Assembly: GCA_035939575.1 (NCBI GenBank)
Contig: DASZFS010000329.1
Span: 1 to 13,129 of the forward strand
DNA from: DATKHR01 sp035939575
GTDB lineage: Bacteria; Acidobacteriota; Vicinamibacteria; Vicinamibacterales; CAVVIG01
Length of the DNA: 13,129 nt
Reading direction: 5' to 3'
Shown: positions 6,826-13,104 of the stretch, piece after piece
Numbering within the stretch: the first letter of the stretch is position 1
Layout of the letters: each line of letters opens with the position of its first letter
Position numbers and translations under genes: made by a program
The notes under the pieces: generated by a model
The model's database searches: none
The model's input: only the letters and a program-made list of their open reading frames with translations
Told to the model about the DNA's origin: nothing

Positions 6826-8091
6826 ATGCAGTTCACACGACGCCAATTCGTAAAAGGAGGCGTGGCCGCGTTCACGGTCACGTTCGCCGCGCCGGAATTC
6901 CTGTCCGATCTGGCGCGTGCGCAGGGCGTGCACACGCGGAATCTCGTCATCCTCTATCTGAGCGGCGGCAACGACTCGCTCAGCATGCTGATTCCCTACA
7001 ACGACCCGTCGTACTACAGCCGGCGTCCGACCATCGGCATCCCCGCCGGGCAGGTCCTCCAGATTGGCAGTGACTCGTCGAACGTCGCGCTCGGCCTGCA
7101 TCCGCGGCTGACCGGCCTCAAGCAGATCTTCAATCAGGGACAGCTCGCGCTCGTGCAGCGGACTGGGTACGACAACCAGTCGCGCTCGCACTTCCTCGGC
7201 ACCGACATCTGGTCAACCGCTGATCCGAACAACTCGCAGGAGTTTGGCTGGGTCGGCCGGTACCTCGATTCGCTGCCTTCGCCCGTGGACCCGCTGATCG
7301 GGTGGAACACGACCAGCTCGCTGCCGCATGTGCTGCAGGCAGGGCACACCGGCGTGCCCGCGATCTCGAGCCCCGCCGGCTACGCGTTCAACAGCCCGAA
7401 CACCGGGTCGGAGGCAACGGCCGAGCGCGCGAGCGCGGTCAGAATCTCGTCCCACGTGCCGGTGGATCGGCCTGAGCTCGCCTTCGTGTACGGCTCGTCG
7501 CGCGAAGCGATGGCGACGCTCGACCGCGTTGCGACCGTCGCTCAGTACACGCCGTCAACCGCCTATCCCAATACCGGGTTCGGACAGGCGATGCGCGCCG
7601 TCGCCGGCGCGATGGCGAAGAGCATCGGCACGAAGGTGTTCTACGTCACGACCGGCGGCTTCGACACGCATTCGGCGCAGAACCCGAACGGGACCAACGG
7701 TGCCTACTACAACTTGATGGCGACGTTGAACGATGGGCTGCTGGCGTTCTACACCGACCTGAAGAATCAGGCGCTCCTCGACGACACGCTCATCGTGTCG
7801 TTCTCAGAGTTCGGCCGCCGGATCAGCGAGAACGGCAGCCAGGGCACCGACCACGGCGCCGCGTCCGCGATGCTCGTCCTCGGCGGTCGCGTCAAAGGCG
7901 GCCTGTACGGCACGGCGCCCAACTTGAACACCGACCCCAAGAACCCGACGCTCGAGAACAGCGCAGGTGACGTTCATTTCGAGACCGACTTCCGCTCCGT
8001 CTACGCACAGATCATCGACAACTGGCTGGGAGCCAGTTCCGCAAACATCTTGGGCGGCAGCTTCCAGAAGCCTGGGCTGTCGTTCATCTGA
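6826..8091 (+). CDS. DUF1501 domain-containing protein with Tat signal
   Basis: A 421-residue DUF1501 protein, a family related to the alkaline phosphatase/sulfatase fold with no firm assigned reaction. The N-terminus is a twin-arginine signal: TRRQFVKGG (4-12), a mild hydrophobic stretch, and a likely cleavage after ARA (about 30-32), so it should be exported folded, perhaps with a metal or partner. Motifs: LYLSGGNDSLSM (44-54), TGGFDTH (276-282), SEFGRR (327-332) and GTDHGAASAMLVLGG (340-354); the Asp and His residues are the likely metal or active-site ligands. An in-frame start at 6688 exists, but the ATG at 6826 places the Tat motif at the N-terminus and lies 4 bases past the DUF1800 stop, so I choose it. 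The following E1 alpha gene starts 18 bases on. Confidence 0.92.
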   Translation: MQFTRRQFVKGGVAAFTVTFAAPEFLSDLARAQGVHTRNLVILYLSGGNDSLSMLIPYNDPSYYSRRPTIGIPAGQVLQIGSDSSNVALGLHPRLTGLKQIFNQGQLALVQRTGYDNQSRSHFLGTDIWSTADPNNSQEFGWVGRYLDSLPSPVDPLIGWNTTSSLPHVLQAGHTGVPAISSPAGYAFNSPNTGSEATAERASAVRISSHVPVDRPELAFVYGSSREAMATLDRVATVAQYTPSTAYPNTGFGQAMRAVAGAMAKSIGTKVFYVTTGGFDTHSAQNPNGTNGAYYNLMATLNDGLLAFYTDLKNQALLDDTLIVSFSEFGRRISENGSQGTDHGAASAMLVLGGRVKGGLYGTAPNLNTDPKNPTLENSAGDVHFETDFRSVYAQIIDNWLGASSANILGGSFQKPGLSFI

Positions 8092-8109
8092 GCCTGGCCC
8101 GTCCCCCCT

Positions 8110-9093
8110 GTGCCTCCCATCAAGCGAACCAAGTTCAAGCTCGCGCCCGAGCAGCTGCTCGAGATGTTCTACTGGCTGAAGCTGATCCGCGCGTTCGACG
8201 AGCGCCTGAGCGTCCTCGTCAAGCAGGGCCGCGTACGCAGCGGCGTCTACACCGGCATCGGTCAGGAAGCCATCATCGTCGGCACCTGCTTCGGGTTGCA
8301 GAAGGCCGACTACATCTGCCCGCTCCATCGCGACCTCGGCGCGTTCCTGATGAAGGGCGTCGAGTCGCGGGTCATGATGTCGCAGATGTTCGCGAAGGAG
8401 ACCGGCCTGTCGAAGGGACGTGACTCCGCGCTGCACAGCGGCGTCTCGGAGCTGGGCATCTTCGGCAATACGAGCATGCTCGGCGCGAACCTGCCCGTGG
8501 CCGCCGGCCTGGCGCTGACCTTCAAGATGGAGAAGAGCGACAATGTGGTCCTCGCCTACTTCGGCGAGGGCGCGAGCAATGTCGGCGATTTCCACGAGGC
8601 GCTCAACTTCGCCGGCGTGCAGCAGCTGCCCGTTCTCTTCATCTGCGAGAACAACCAGTACGCCTACTCCGTGCCGATCGAGAAGAGCATGGCGATCGAC
8701 GACGTCGCCGACCGCGCGGATGGCTACGGATTCGACGGGGTGGCAATCAACGGCAACGACGTGCTGGCCGTGTACCAGGCAACGCAGGGTGCGCTGGCGC
8801 GCGCGCGCGCCGGCGAAGGCCCGACGCTCATCGAGTGCAAGACGTATCGGTGGCACGGGCACTCCGAGCACGACAAGGCGTTCTACCGCACCGACGAAGA
8901 GCTCGCGATGTGGAAGAGCCGCGATCCCATTCCGACGTTTACGACGTATCTGCGCACGCGCAACGTGCTCGACGACGCCAGGCAGAAGGACGTTGAGGCA
9001 CGCGTCGCCGCCACGATCGACGACGCCGTGGAGTACGCGATGAACGCGCCGGACCCGTCGCCCGGGGAGGCCGTGAGGGACCTGTATGCCTAG
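8110..9093 (+). CDS. 2-oxoacid dehydrogenase E1 component, alpha subunit
   Basis: A 327-residue alpha subunit of a heterotetrameric thiamine-diphosphate-dependent E1, which decarboxylates a 2-oxoacid (pyruvate, branched-chain 2-oxoacid or acetoin-type substrate) and passes the acyl group to lipoyl-E2. The cofactor-Mg motif runs from GEG (152-154) to NN (181-182), the family pattern GDGx25-30NN with Glu in place of the central Asp. PLHRDLGAF (71-79) and YRWHGHSEHD (246-255) are the conserved active-site and loop motifs. It starts with GTG at 8110, with only C-rich sequence before it and no Shine-Dalgarno site; the start fits the family, which begins shortly before LLEMFYWLKLIRAFDE. The length is that of the short bacterial AcoA/BkdA type. 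The partner subunit follows after 17 bases; E2 and E3 are not in the window. The substrate is undecided. Confidence 0.92.
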   Translation: MPPIKRTKFKLAPEQLLEMFYWLKLIRAFDERLSVLVKQGRVRSGVYTGIGQEAIIVGTCFGLQKADYICPLHRDLGAFLMKGVESRVMMSQMFAKETGLSKGRDSALHSGVSELGIFGNTSMLGANLPVAAGLALTFKMEKSDNVVLAYFGEGASNVGDFHEALNFAGVQQLPVLFICENNQYAYSVPIEKSMAIDDVADRADGYGFDGVAINGNDVLAVYQATQGALARARAGEGPTLIECKTYRWHGHSEHDKAFYRTDEELAMWKSRDPIPTFTTYLRTRNVLDDARQKDVEARVAATIDDAVEYAMNAPDPSPGEAVRDLYA

Positions 9094-9110
9094 ACCCAGA
9101 CCCGGCCTTC

Positions 9111-10091
9111 ATGTCTGAGCTCTCCTATCTCGAAGCCATCCGCGAGGCGCTCTTCGAAGAGATGCGCCGCGACCCGCGCGTCTTCGTCCTCGGCGAGGAT
9201 GTCGGGGCCTACGGCGGGGCGTTCGGCGTCACCCAGGGTCTGTACGACGAGTTCGGCGAGATGCGCGTCATCGATACGCCGATCTCCGAGTCCCTCATCG
9301 TCGGCGCCAGCATCGGTGCGGCGCTGCGTGGGTACCGGCCGGTCGCGGAGATGCAGTTCGCCGATTTCATTTCCTGCGCCTTCGATCAGATCGTCAACCA
9401 GGCGGCCACCTTGCGCTACCGGTACGGCGGGCGCGCGTCGGTGCCGATCGTGATCCGCGCGCCGAGCGGCGGCAACGTGGGAGGCGGACTGTACCACTCG
9501 CAGAACCCCGAGGCCTGGTTTGTGCACCGTCCCGGCTTGAAAGTCGTGGCGCCGTCGACGGCCTACGACGCCAAGGGGCTCCTGAAGGCCGCGATCCGCG
9601 ACGACAACCCCGTCGTGTACATGGAGCACAAGTATCTGTACCGCCGCGCGAAAGGCCCCGTGCCCGAGGGCGACGACATCGTGCCGATCGGTGTCGCCGC
9701 CACGCGGCGCGAAGGCGCCGACGCCACGCTGCTGACCTACGGGGCGATGGTCACGCCGTCGCTCGAGGCCGCCGACCGGTTGTCCAAGGAGGGCGTCGAG
9801 GTGGAGGTCATCGACCTCCGGACGCTGCTGCCGTACGACAAGGAGGCGATCTTCGCATCCGTTGAGCGGACCAACCGCGTGCTGATCGTCCACGAGGACG
9901 TGAAGACGCTCGGGATCGGCGCCGAGCTGTCCGCCGTAATCATGGAGGAACGGTTCGAGTCCCTCGACGCGCCCGTGATGCGCGTGACCTACCCCGACAC
10001 CCACCCGCCCTTCTCGCAGGTGCTCGAGCAGGCCTGCCTCCCCGATGCCGACAAGATCTCGGCGGCGCTGCGAAAGCTGGCCGGCTACTGA
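9111..10091 (+). CDS. 2-oxoacid dehydrogenase E1 component, beta subunit
   Basis: A 326-residue beta subunit that pairs with the preceding gene product to form the E1 active site. Motifs: VFVLGEDVGAYGG (24-36); DTPISE (55-60), with E60 as the conserved glutamate that activates thiamine diphosphate; GGGLYHSQNPEAWF (124-137), with H129 of the active site; a transketolase C-terminal domain from about residue 190, including EVIDLRTLLPYD. HSQxPEA resembles branched-chain 2-oxoacid dehydrogenases more than classical pyruvate dehydrogenase, but acetoin and pyruvate types of this short form are close, so I do not give a gene symbol. The full length is normal. The sigma factor gene starts within two bases of its stop, an unusual neighbour for a central-metabolism enzyme. 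Confidence 0.92.
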   Translation: MSELSYLEAIREALFEEMRRDPRVFVLGEDVGAYGGAFGVTQGLYDEFGEMRVIDTPISESLIVGASIGAALRGYRPVAEMQFADFISCAFDQIVNQAATLRYRYGGRASVPIVIRAPSGGNVGGGLYHSQNPEAWFVHRPGLKVVAPSTAYDAKGLLKAAIRDDNPVVYMEHKYLYRRAKGPVPEGDDIVPIGVAATRREGADATLLTYGAMVTPSLEAADRLSKEGVEVEVIDLRTLLPYDKEAIFASVERTNRVLIVHEDVKTLGIGAELSAVIMEERFESLDAPVMRVTYPDTHPPFSQVLEQACLPDADKISAALRKLAGY

Positions 10092-10092
10092 C

Positions 10093-10728
10093 GTGGAGTC
10101 TCAGGAAGGCCTCCGCGAGGACAGCGACCGCGACGTCGCGCTCGACGTCGCTCTCATGGGGCGAGTCGTGCGCCGCGACGAGCGCGCGATCGGCGAGCTC
10201 TACGATCGGCACAACGGCTTGTTGTTCGGTCTGATCCTCAGAATCCTCCACGATCGCGGCGAGGCCGAGGAGGTCCTGCAGGAAGTGTTCATGCAGGTGT
10301 GGACGCGGGCCGAGAGCTACAACGTCTCGCTCGGATCGCCTGCGGGCTGGCTGGTGCGTATCGCCAGGAACCGCGCCATCGATCGTCTGCGCGCCAACAC
10401 CGTCCGCCAGCGCGCGGTCGTCGCGGCGCCGGCGCCCGTGGAGGGTGCGAGCCCGGAGGCTCAGACCGCGCTCGGCGAATTGCGGCGCATCGTTGCGCGC
10501 GCGCTCGACGCGTTGCCGGCCGAGCAGCGCTCGCTGATCGAGCAGGCGTACTTCCTCGGCCTGACGCAGTCCGAGCTGGCCGAGCGCTGCAAGCTCCCGC
10601 TTGGCACGGTGAAGACGCGCGTCCGGTCGGGCATGCTCGCGCTGCGCGACGCGCTCGGTCCTGAGTTCGCGGATTCCGTCGAGGGGGCCGCTCGACCCGG
10701 GGAACCCGGGGGACGCGGGGAACAATGA
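10093..10728 (+). CDS. ECF-type RNA polymerase sigma factor (SigK-like)
   Basis: A 211-residue extracytoplasmic-function sigma factor. Region 2 spans about 36-101 (ELYDRHNGLLFGLILRIL, then AEEVLQEVFMQVW at 58-70 for core binding and AWxxRIARNRAIDRLR-like sequence at 85-100 for the -10), and region 4 about 136-187 (ALPAEQRSLIEQAYF, then the helix-turn-helix LTQSELAERCKLPLGTVKTRVR for the -35). The best start is the GTG at 10093, one base after the E1 beta stop; an ATG at 10156 would still leave region 2 intact. The two genes behind it encode its likely negative regulators. The last 14 codons lie in an odd G-rich stretch (10683-10720) that encodes a Pro/Gly/Arg tail outside the domain. Its target promoters are unknown and may include the divergent region at 3915-4016. 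Confidence 0.9.
   Translation: MESQEGLREDSDRDVALDVALMGRVVRRDERAIGELYDRHNGLLFGLILRILHDRGEAEEVLQEVFMQVWTRAESYNVSLGSPAGWLVRIARNRAIDRLRANTVRQRAVVAAPAPVEGASPEAQTALGELRRIVARALDALPAEQRSLIEQAYFLGLTQSELAERCKLPLGTVKTRVRSGMLALRDALGPEFADSVEGAARPGEPGGRGEQ
10683..10720 (+). other. Four G-runs before the cupin gene start
   Basis: On the sense strand, runs of 5, 4, 5 and 4 guanines occur at 10683-10687, 10699-10702, 10708-10712 and 10717-10720, with spacers of 11, 5 and 4 bases. This fits a G-quadruplex-forming pattern. The run ends five bases before the ATG of the cupin gene and overlaps where its ribosome binding site should be. The CCCGGGG units can also pair with each other, so ordinary hairpins compete. 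A regulatory role is inference. Confidence 0.45.
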
Positions 10729-11249
10729 CCAGTCAACGCGAGACCGACGCCCCTGGCGCATGTGACGCTGCCGAGTTCGACGCGGTCGTCTCGACGGCGC
10801 TGGCTATCTCGGTGTCCGGTGCGGCGCCCTCGCCGGAGACCCGCGTGCGCCTCATGGACCGCGTGGAGGCTGACCTGGCCTCGGGGTTTGCGTTTGCGCT
10901 TGGCGCTGACGATACCTGGCAGCCGCACGCCGTGCCGGGCATCCGCATGAAGATCCTCGCGCTGAACCGCCGGCGCGGATACGTCACGCTGCTGCTTGAT
11001 GTGGCGCCCGGCACCCGCTTTCCGCCGCATCACCACGGCGGGGCGGAGGAATGCTACGTCGTCTCGGGCAGCCTGTTCACGTGCGGGCGGCGCCTGGAGG
11101 CAGGAGACTTCGTCCACGCCGATCCGGGCACCGACCATGGTGAGTTGTGGACTGATGAGGGTTGCCGCGTGATTCTCGTGGTGCCCCCCGAGGAGCACCT
11201 CTCGGAGAGCCAGTTTCGTCAGTCATCTCCTTATGGCCGGGCGCCGTAG
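10725..11249 (+). CDS. ChrR-like cupin protein lacking the zinc anti-sigma motif
   Basis: A 174-residue protein whose C-terminal half is a cupin: TRFPPHHHGGAEECYVVSG (97-115), with H102, H104 and E109 as probable metal ligands, then LEAGDFVHADPGTDH (124-138), with H138. This resembles the sensor domain of ChrR, which controls an ECF sigma factor in the singlet-oxygen response. ChrR also has an N-terminal anti-sigma domain with a zinc Hx3Cx2C motif; here residues 1-60 hold only C13 and no such motif. The piece STALAISVSGAAPSPETRVRLM (23-44, cited in part: AAPSP, RLM) resembles the linker AAPSPAVRDRLM in the next gene product. The ATG at 10725 overlaps the sigma stop (ATGA), so the two are translationally coupled. 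It is most likely a sensor or co-regulator working with the sigma/anti-sigma pair; a plain cupin enzyme is the alternative. Confidence 0.82.
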   Translation: MTSQRETDAPGACDAAEFDAVVSTALAISVSGAAPSPETRVRLMDRVEADLASGFAFALGADDTWQPHAVPGIRMKILALNRRRGYVTLLLDVAPGTRFPPHHHGGAEECYVVSGSLFTCGRRLEAGDFVHADPGTDHGELWTDEGCRVILVVPPEEHLSESQFRQSSPYGRAP

Positions 11250-11257
11250 AGATTGAT

Positions 11258-11262
11258 GGAGG
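11258..11262 (+). promoter_or_regulatory. Shine-Dalgarno site of the anti-sigma gene, unusually close
   Basis: GGAGG ends only one base before the ATG at 11264, closer than the usual 5-9 bases. The start is still preferred because the family alignment begins there (HEQFAELTGLYVLDAL) and no in-frame alternative start with a better site exists in the gap. The close spacing may give weak initiation. Confidence 0.5.
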
Positions 11263-11263
11263 C

Positions 11264-12025
11264 ATGTCACAGCCGCACGAACAGTTCGCCGAGCTGACAG
11301 GACTGTATGTCCTGGACGCGCTCACTGACGCCGAACGCGACGCGTTCGAAGCCCACGCGGCGGGGTGTGCCCGGTGCATGGCAGAGATTCGAGAGCTGCG
11401 CCGAACAGCCGCTGCGCTAGCCCTCTCTGCGCCACCCGCGGCGCCATCGCCGGCGGTCCGTGATCGGCTTATGGCCGCTGTGTCAGCTGATCGCGGGACG
11501 GGGGCCCCTGGGGTGAAGCTCCAGGGGGTAGGGGCCCCTGGGGTGAAGACAGTGAAGCCTGCCCGCGCCCCCATTGCCCCCTGGCTCGCCGCCGCTGCGG
11601 CCCTCGCGCTCGCCCTCGCGCTTGCCGGTTACGTCGTCGAGCTGCGGCGCGGCGCCCGATCAGAACAGCTCATCGCGGCCGTCCTTGCGGCGCCCGATCT
11701 GGCGCGGATCGATCTCGTGGGCCAGCCGACCGCGCCGTCCGCATCGGCGCGCGCGTTCTGGAGCCGATCGCGCGGTCTCGTTTTCACTGCGTCGAATCTC
11801 CCGGTGGCGCCTGCCGGTCGTGTCTATCAGCTCTGGGTACTCTCCTCGCAGCCCGCGCCAACGAGCGCCGGGCTCTTGAAGCCCGACGCGTCGGGTCGCG
11901 TGACGGCCTCGTTCAACACGCCGGCCGATCTTCCGCAGCCCGTCGCGATGGCGGTGACGCTGGAGCCAGAGGGCGGCGTGCCGGCGCCGACCGGCGACAA
12001 GTATCTGGTGGGCCTCGCAAACTGA
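11264..12025 (+). CDS. Membrane anti-sigma factor, zinc-finger plus RskA domain
   Basis: A 253-residue single-pass regulator. The cytoplasmic N-terminus has the zinc anti-sigma motif HAAGCARC (31-38; H31, C35, C38), which holds the ECF sigma factor inactive. A linker with a duplicated GAPGVK peptide (80-85 and 90-95) leads to one transmembrane helix (about 105-125, very Ala/Leu-rich). The extracytoplasmic part is an RskA domain: VFTASNLPVAPAGRVYQLWV (173-192), SAGLLKPDASGRV (201-213) and VTLEPEGGVPAPTG (231-244) are its hallmarks. In known systems such as SigK/RskA, signal-driven proteolysis of this type of protein frees the sigma factor. It lies 14 bases after the cupin gene and is the last gene of the plus-strand block. 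The start at 11264 removes 34 upstream residues that overlap the cupin gene in another frame. Confidence 0.9.
   Translation: MSQPHEQFAELTGLYVLDALTDAERDAFEAHAAGCARCMAEIRELRRTAAALALSAPPAAPSPAVRDRLMAAVSADRGTGAPGVKLQGVGAPGVKTVKPARAPIAPWLAAAAALALALALAGYVVELRRGARSEQLIAAVLAAPDLARIDLVGQPTAPSASARAFWSRSRGLVFTASNLPVAPAGRVYQLWVLSSQPAPTSAGLLKPDASGRVTASFNTPADLPQPVAMAVTLEPEGGVPAPTGDKYLVGLAN
11501..11548 (+). repeat. In-frame 30-base tandem repeat in the anti-sigma linker
   Basis: GGGGCCCCTGGGGTGAAG occurs at 11501-11518 and again at 11531-11548, identical over 18 bases with a 30-base period, giving two GAPGVK peptides. Between them, CCCCTGG (11505-11511) and CCAGGGG (11521-11527) can form a 7-base stem. 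The unit is a multiple of three, so the frame is kept. It lies between the zinc domain and the membrane helix, where length changes are tolerable. Confidence 0.75.
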
Positions 12026-12075
12026 AGCCTCAACCAGATTCTCTTCCTGCCTTCGTGCCCTCGTGGCCGAGTCCC

Positions 12076-12993
12076 TCATGACGCTTTGAAGATCGCCGCC
12101 AGGGCAGCGTCCAGGTGCGCGTAGCGGAACTCGAATCCCGCTCCCGCCGCGCGCTCCGGTATCGCGCGCTGGCCGGACAACAGCAGGCTGTCGGCCATCT
12201 CGCCGAGCAGCAGGCGCAGCGCGAATCCTGGCGCAGGCATGAAGGCAGGCCGGTGCAGCGCGCGGCCGAGCGCCCGCGCGAATTCTGCGCTGGTCACCGG
12301 TTGAGGCGCCGTAGCGTTCACCGCGCCGGCGGCGGCCGGCGCGCGAATGGCCCAGGACACGAGGGCGATCCAGTCCTCGCGATGAATCCACGGCCAGTAC
12401 TGCCGGCCCGATCCCACCGGTCCGCCCACGCCGAGCTTGAAGGGCGGCAGCATCTGGGGAAGGGCGCCGCCGTCCTTCTCGAGGACGATGCCAGTCCTTA
12501 CACACACCACGCGTGTCCGGTCGCTCGCCGCGCGTTGCGCTTCCGCTTCCCACTCTCCGCACACCTGCGCGAGGAAGTCTGAGCCCTGGCCGGTGTGCTC
12601 AGTGACGATCTCGTCGCCGTGCGGTCCGTAGAACCCGACGGCCGACCCGTTGACGAGCACCGCGGGTGGCGAGGACGCGCGGCCGATCGCCGCGACGATG
12701 CTTCGCGTTGCTTGCACGCGGCTCTCGCGGATCCCCGCCTTGTGCGCGGCTGTCCACCGCCGGCCGGCGATCGGCTCGCCGGCGAGGTTGACGACCGCGC
12801 CGGCGCCATCGATCTCCGAGGCCCACGCGCCCGCTTCTCCGTTCGGCGTCCACGCGACCATCCGTGCAGATCGGCCCGCTGGCGTCGCGTCGCCTCGTCT
12901 GGTCAACACCACGACGTCGTGCGCGTCGGCCAGGAGCCGCGCGGCAAGCGGTTGACCGAGGAAGCCCGAGCCGCCAGCAATCACTATCCGCAT
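12076..12993 (-). CDS. TIGR01777-family NAD(P)-dependent epimerase/oxidoreductase
   Basis: A 305-residue extended short-chain dehydrogenase/reductase of the TIGR01777 (YfcH/SDR39U1) type. The Rossmann motif is IAGGSGFLGQPLA (5-17). Further signatures are VVNLAGEPIAGRRW (67-80), NGSAVGFYGPHGDE (115-128) with Y122 in the family's active-site region, VRTGIVL (165-171), and GRQYWPWIHREDW (196-208). The C-terminus from about 255 fits the DUF1731 domain that ends these proteins. No reaction is firmly assigned for most members. The ATG at 12993 has a well-placed GAGGG. It converges on the anti-sigma gene, with 50 bases between stops (12026-12075) in which I see no clear terminator hairpin. It is probably a separate unit from the plus-strand block. 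Confidence 0.93.
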   Translation of the reverse strand: MRIVIAGGSGFLGQPLAARLLADAHDVVVLTRRGDATPAGRSARMVAWTPNGEAGAWASEIDGAGAVVNLAGEPIAGRRWTAAHKAGIRESRVQATRSIVAAIGRASSPPAVLVNGSAVGFYGPHGDEIVTEHTGQGSDFLAQVCGEWEAEAQRAASDRTRVVCVRTGIVLEKDGGALPQMLPPFKLGVGGPVGSGRQYWPWIHREDWIALVSWAIRAPAAAGAVNATAPQPVTSAEFARALGRALHRPAFMPAPGFALRLLLGEMADSLLLSGQRAIPERAAGAGFEFRYAHLDAALAAIFKAS

Positions 12994-12999
12994 CTCATG

Positions 13000-13004
13000 C
13001 CCTC
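13000..13004 (-). promoter_or_regulatory. Ribosome binding site of the TIGR01777 gene
   Basis: GAGGG on the minus strand, six bases before the ATG at 12993. An ATG at 12998 between them is out of frame and so is not the start. The remaining upstream stretch to 13061 shows no convincing promoter elements. Confidence 0.6.
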
Positions 13005-13062
13005 GTCCTACAAGCTGTCTCTAACATGGCTCGGCAGAAGCAGCACGGATGAATCGGAAATG

Positions 13063-13095
13063 GGGCTGGAGATTCATGGTCGCGTGCAGTTGCCT
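13063..13095 (+). repeat. Edge repeat, right copy 1
   Basis: This 33-base copy has the core ATTCATGGTCGCGTG followed by CAGTTGCCT and is the reverse-orientation partner of 45-77 (29 of 33 identical). It belongs to a 43-base period with the next, truncated copy at 13105-13129. Confidence 0.75.
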
Positions 13096-13104
13096 ACCCA
13101 GAAC

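Noticed and set aside
5124..6950. 608-codon open frame on the minus strand
   Set aside because: It lies opposite the DUF1800 gene, has the low-complexity Arg/Val/Glu make-up of antisense frames in GC-rich DNA, and shows no family motif.
7804..8871. 355-codon minus-strand frame across the DUF1501/E1 alpha junction, and similar ones at 9090-10004 and 11660-12562
   Set aside because: All overlap well-identified genes on the other strand or in another frame and carry no recognisable motifs.
12026..12075. Bidirectional terminator between the convergent anti-sigma and TIGR01777 genes
   Set aside because: Expected by position, but no stem of useful length followed by a T-run could be found on either strand.
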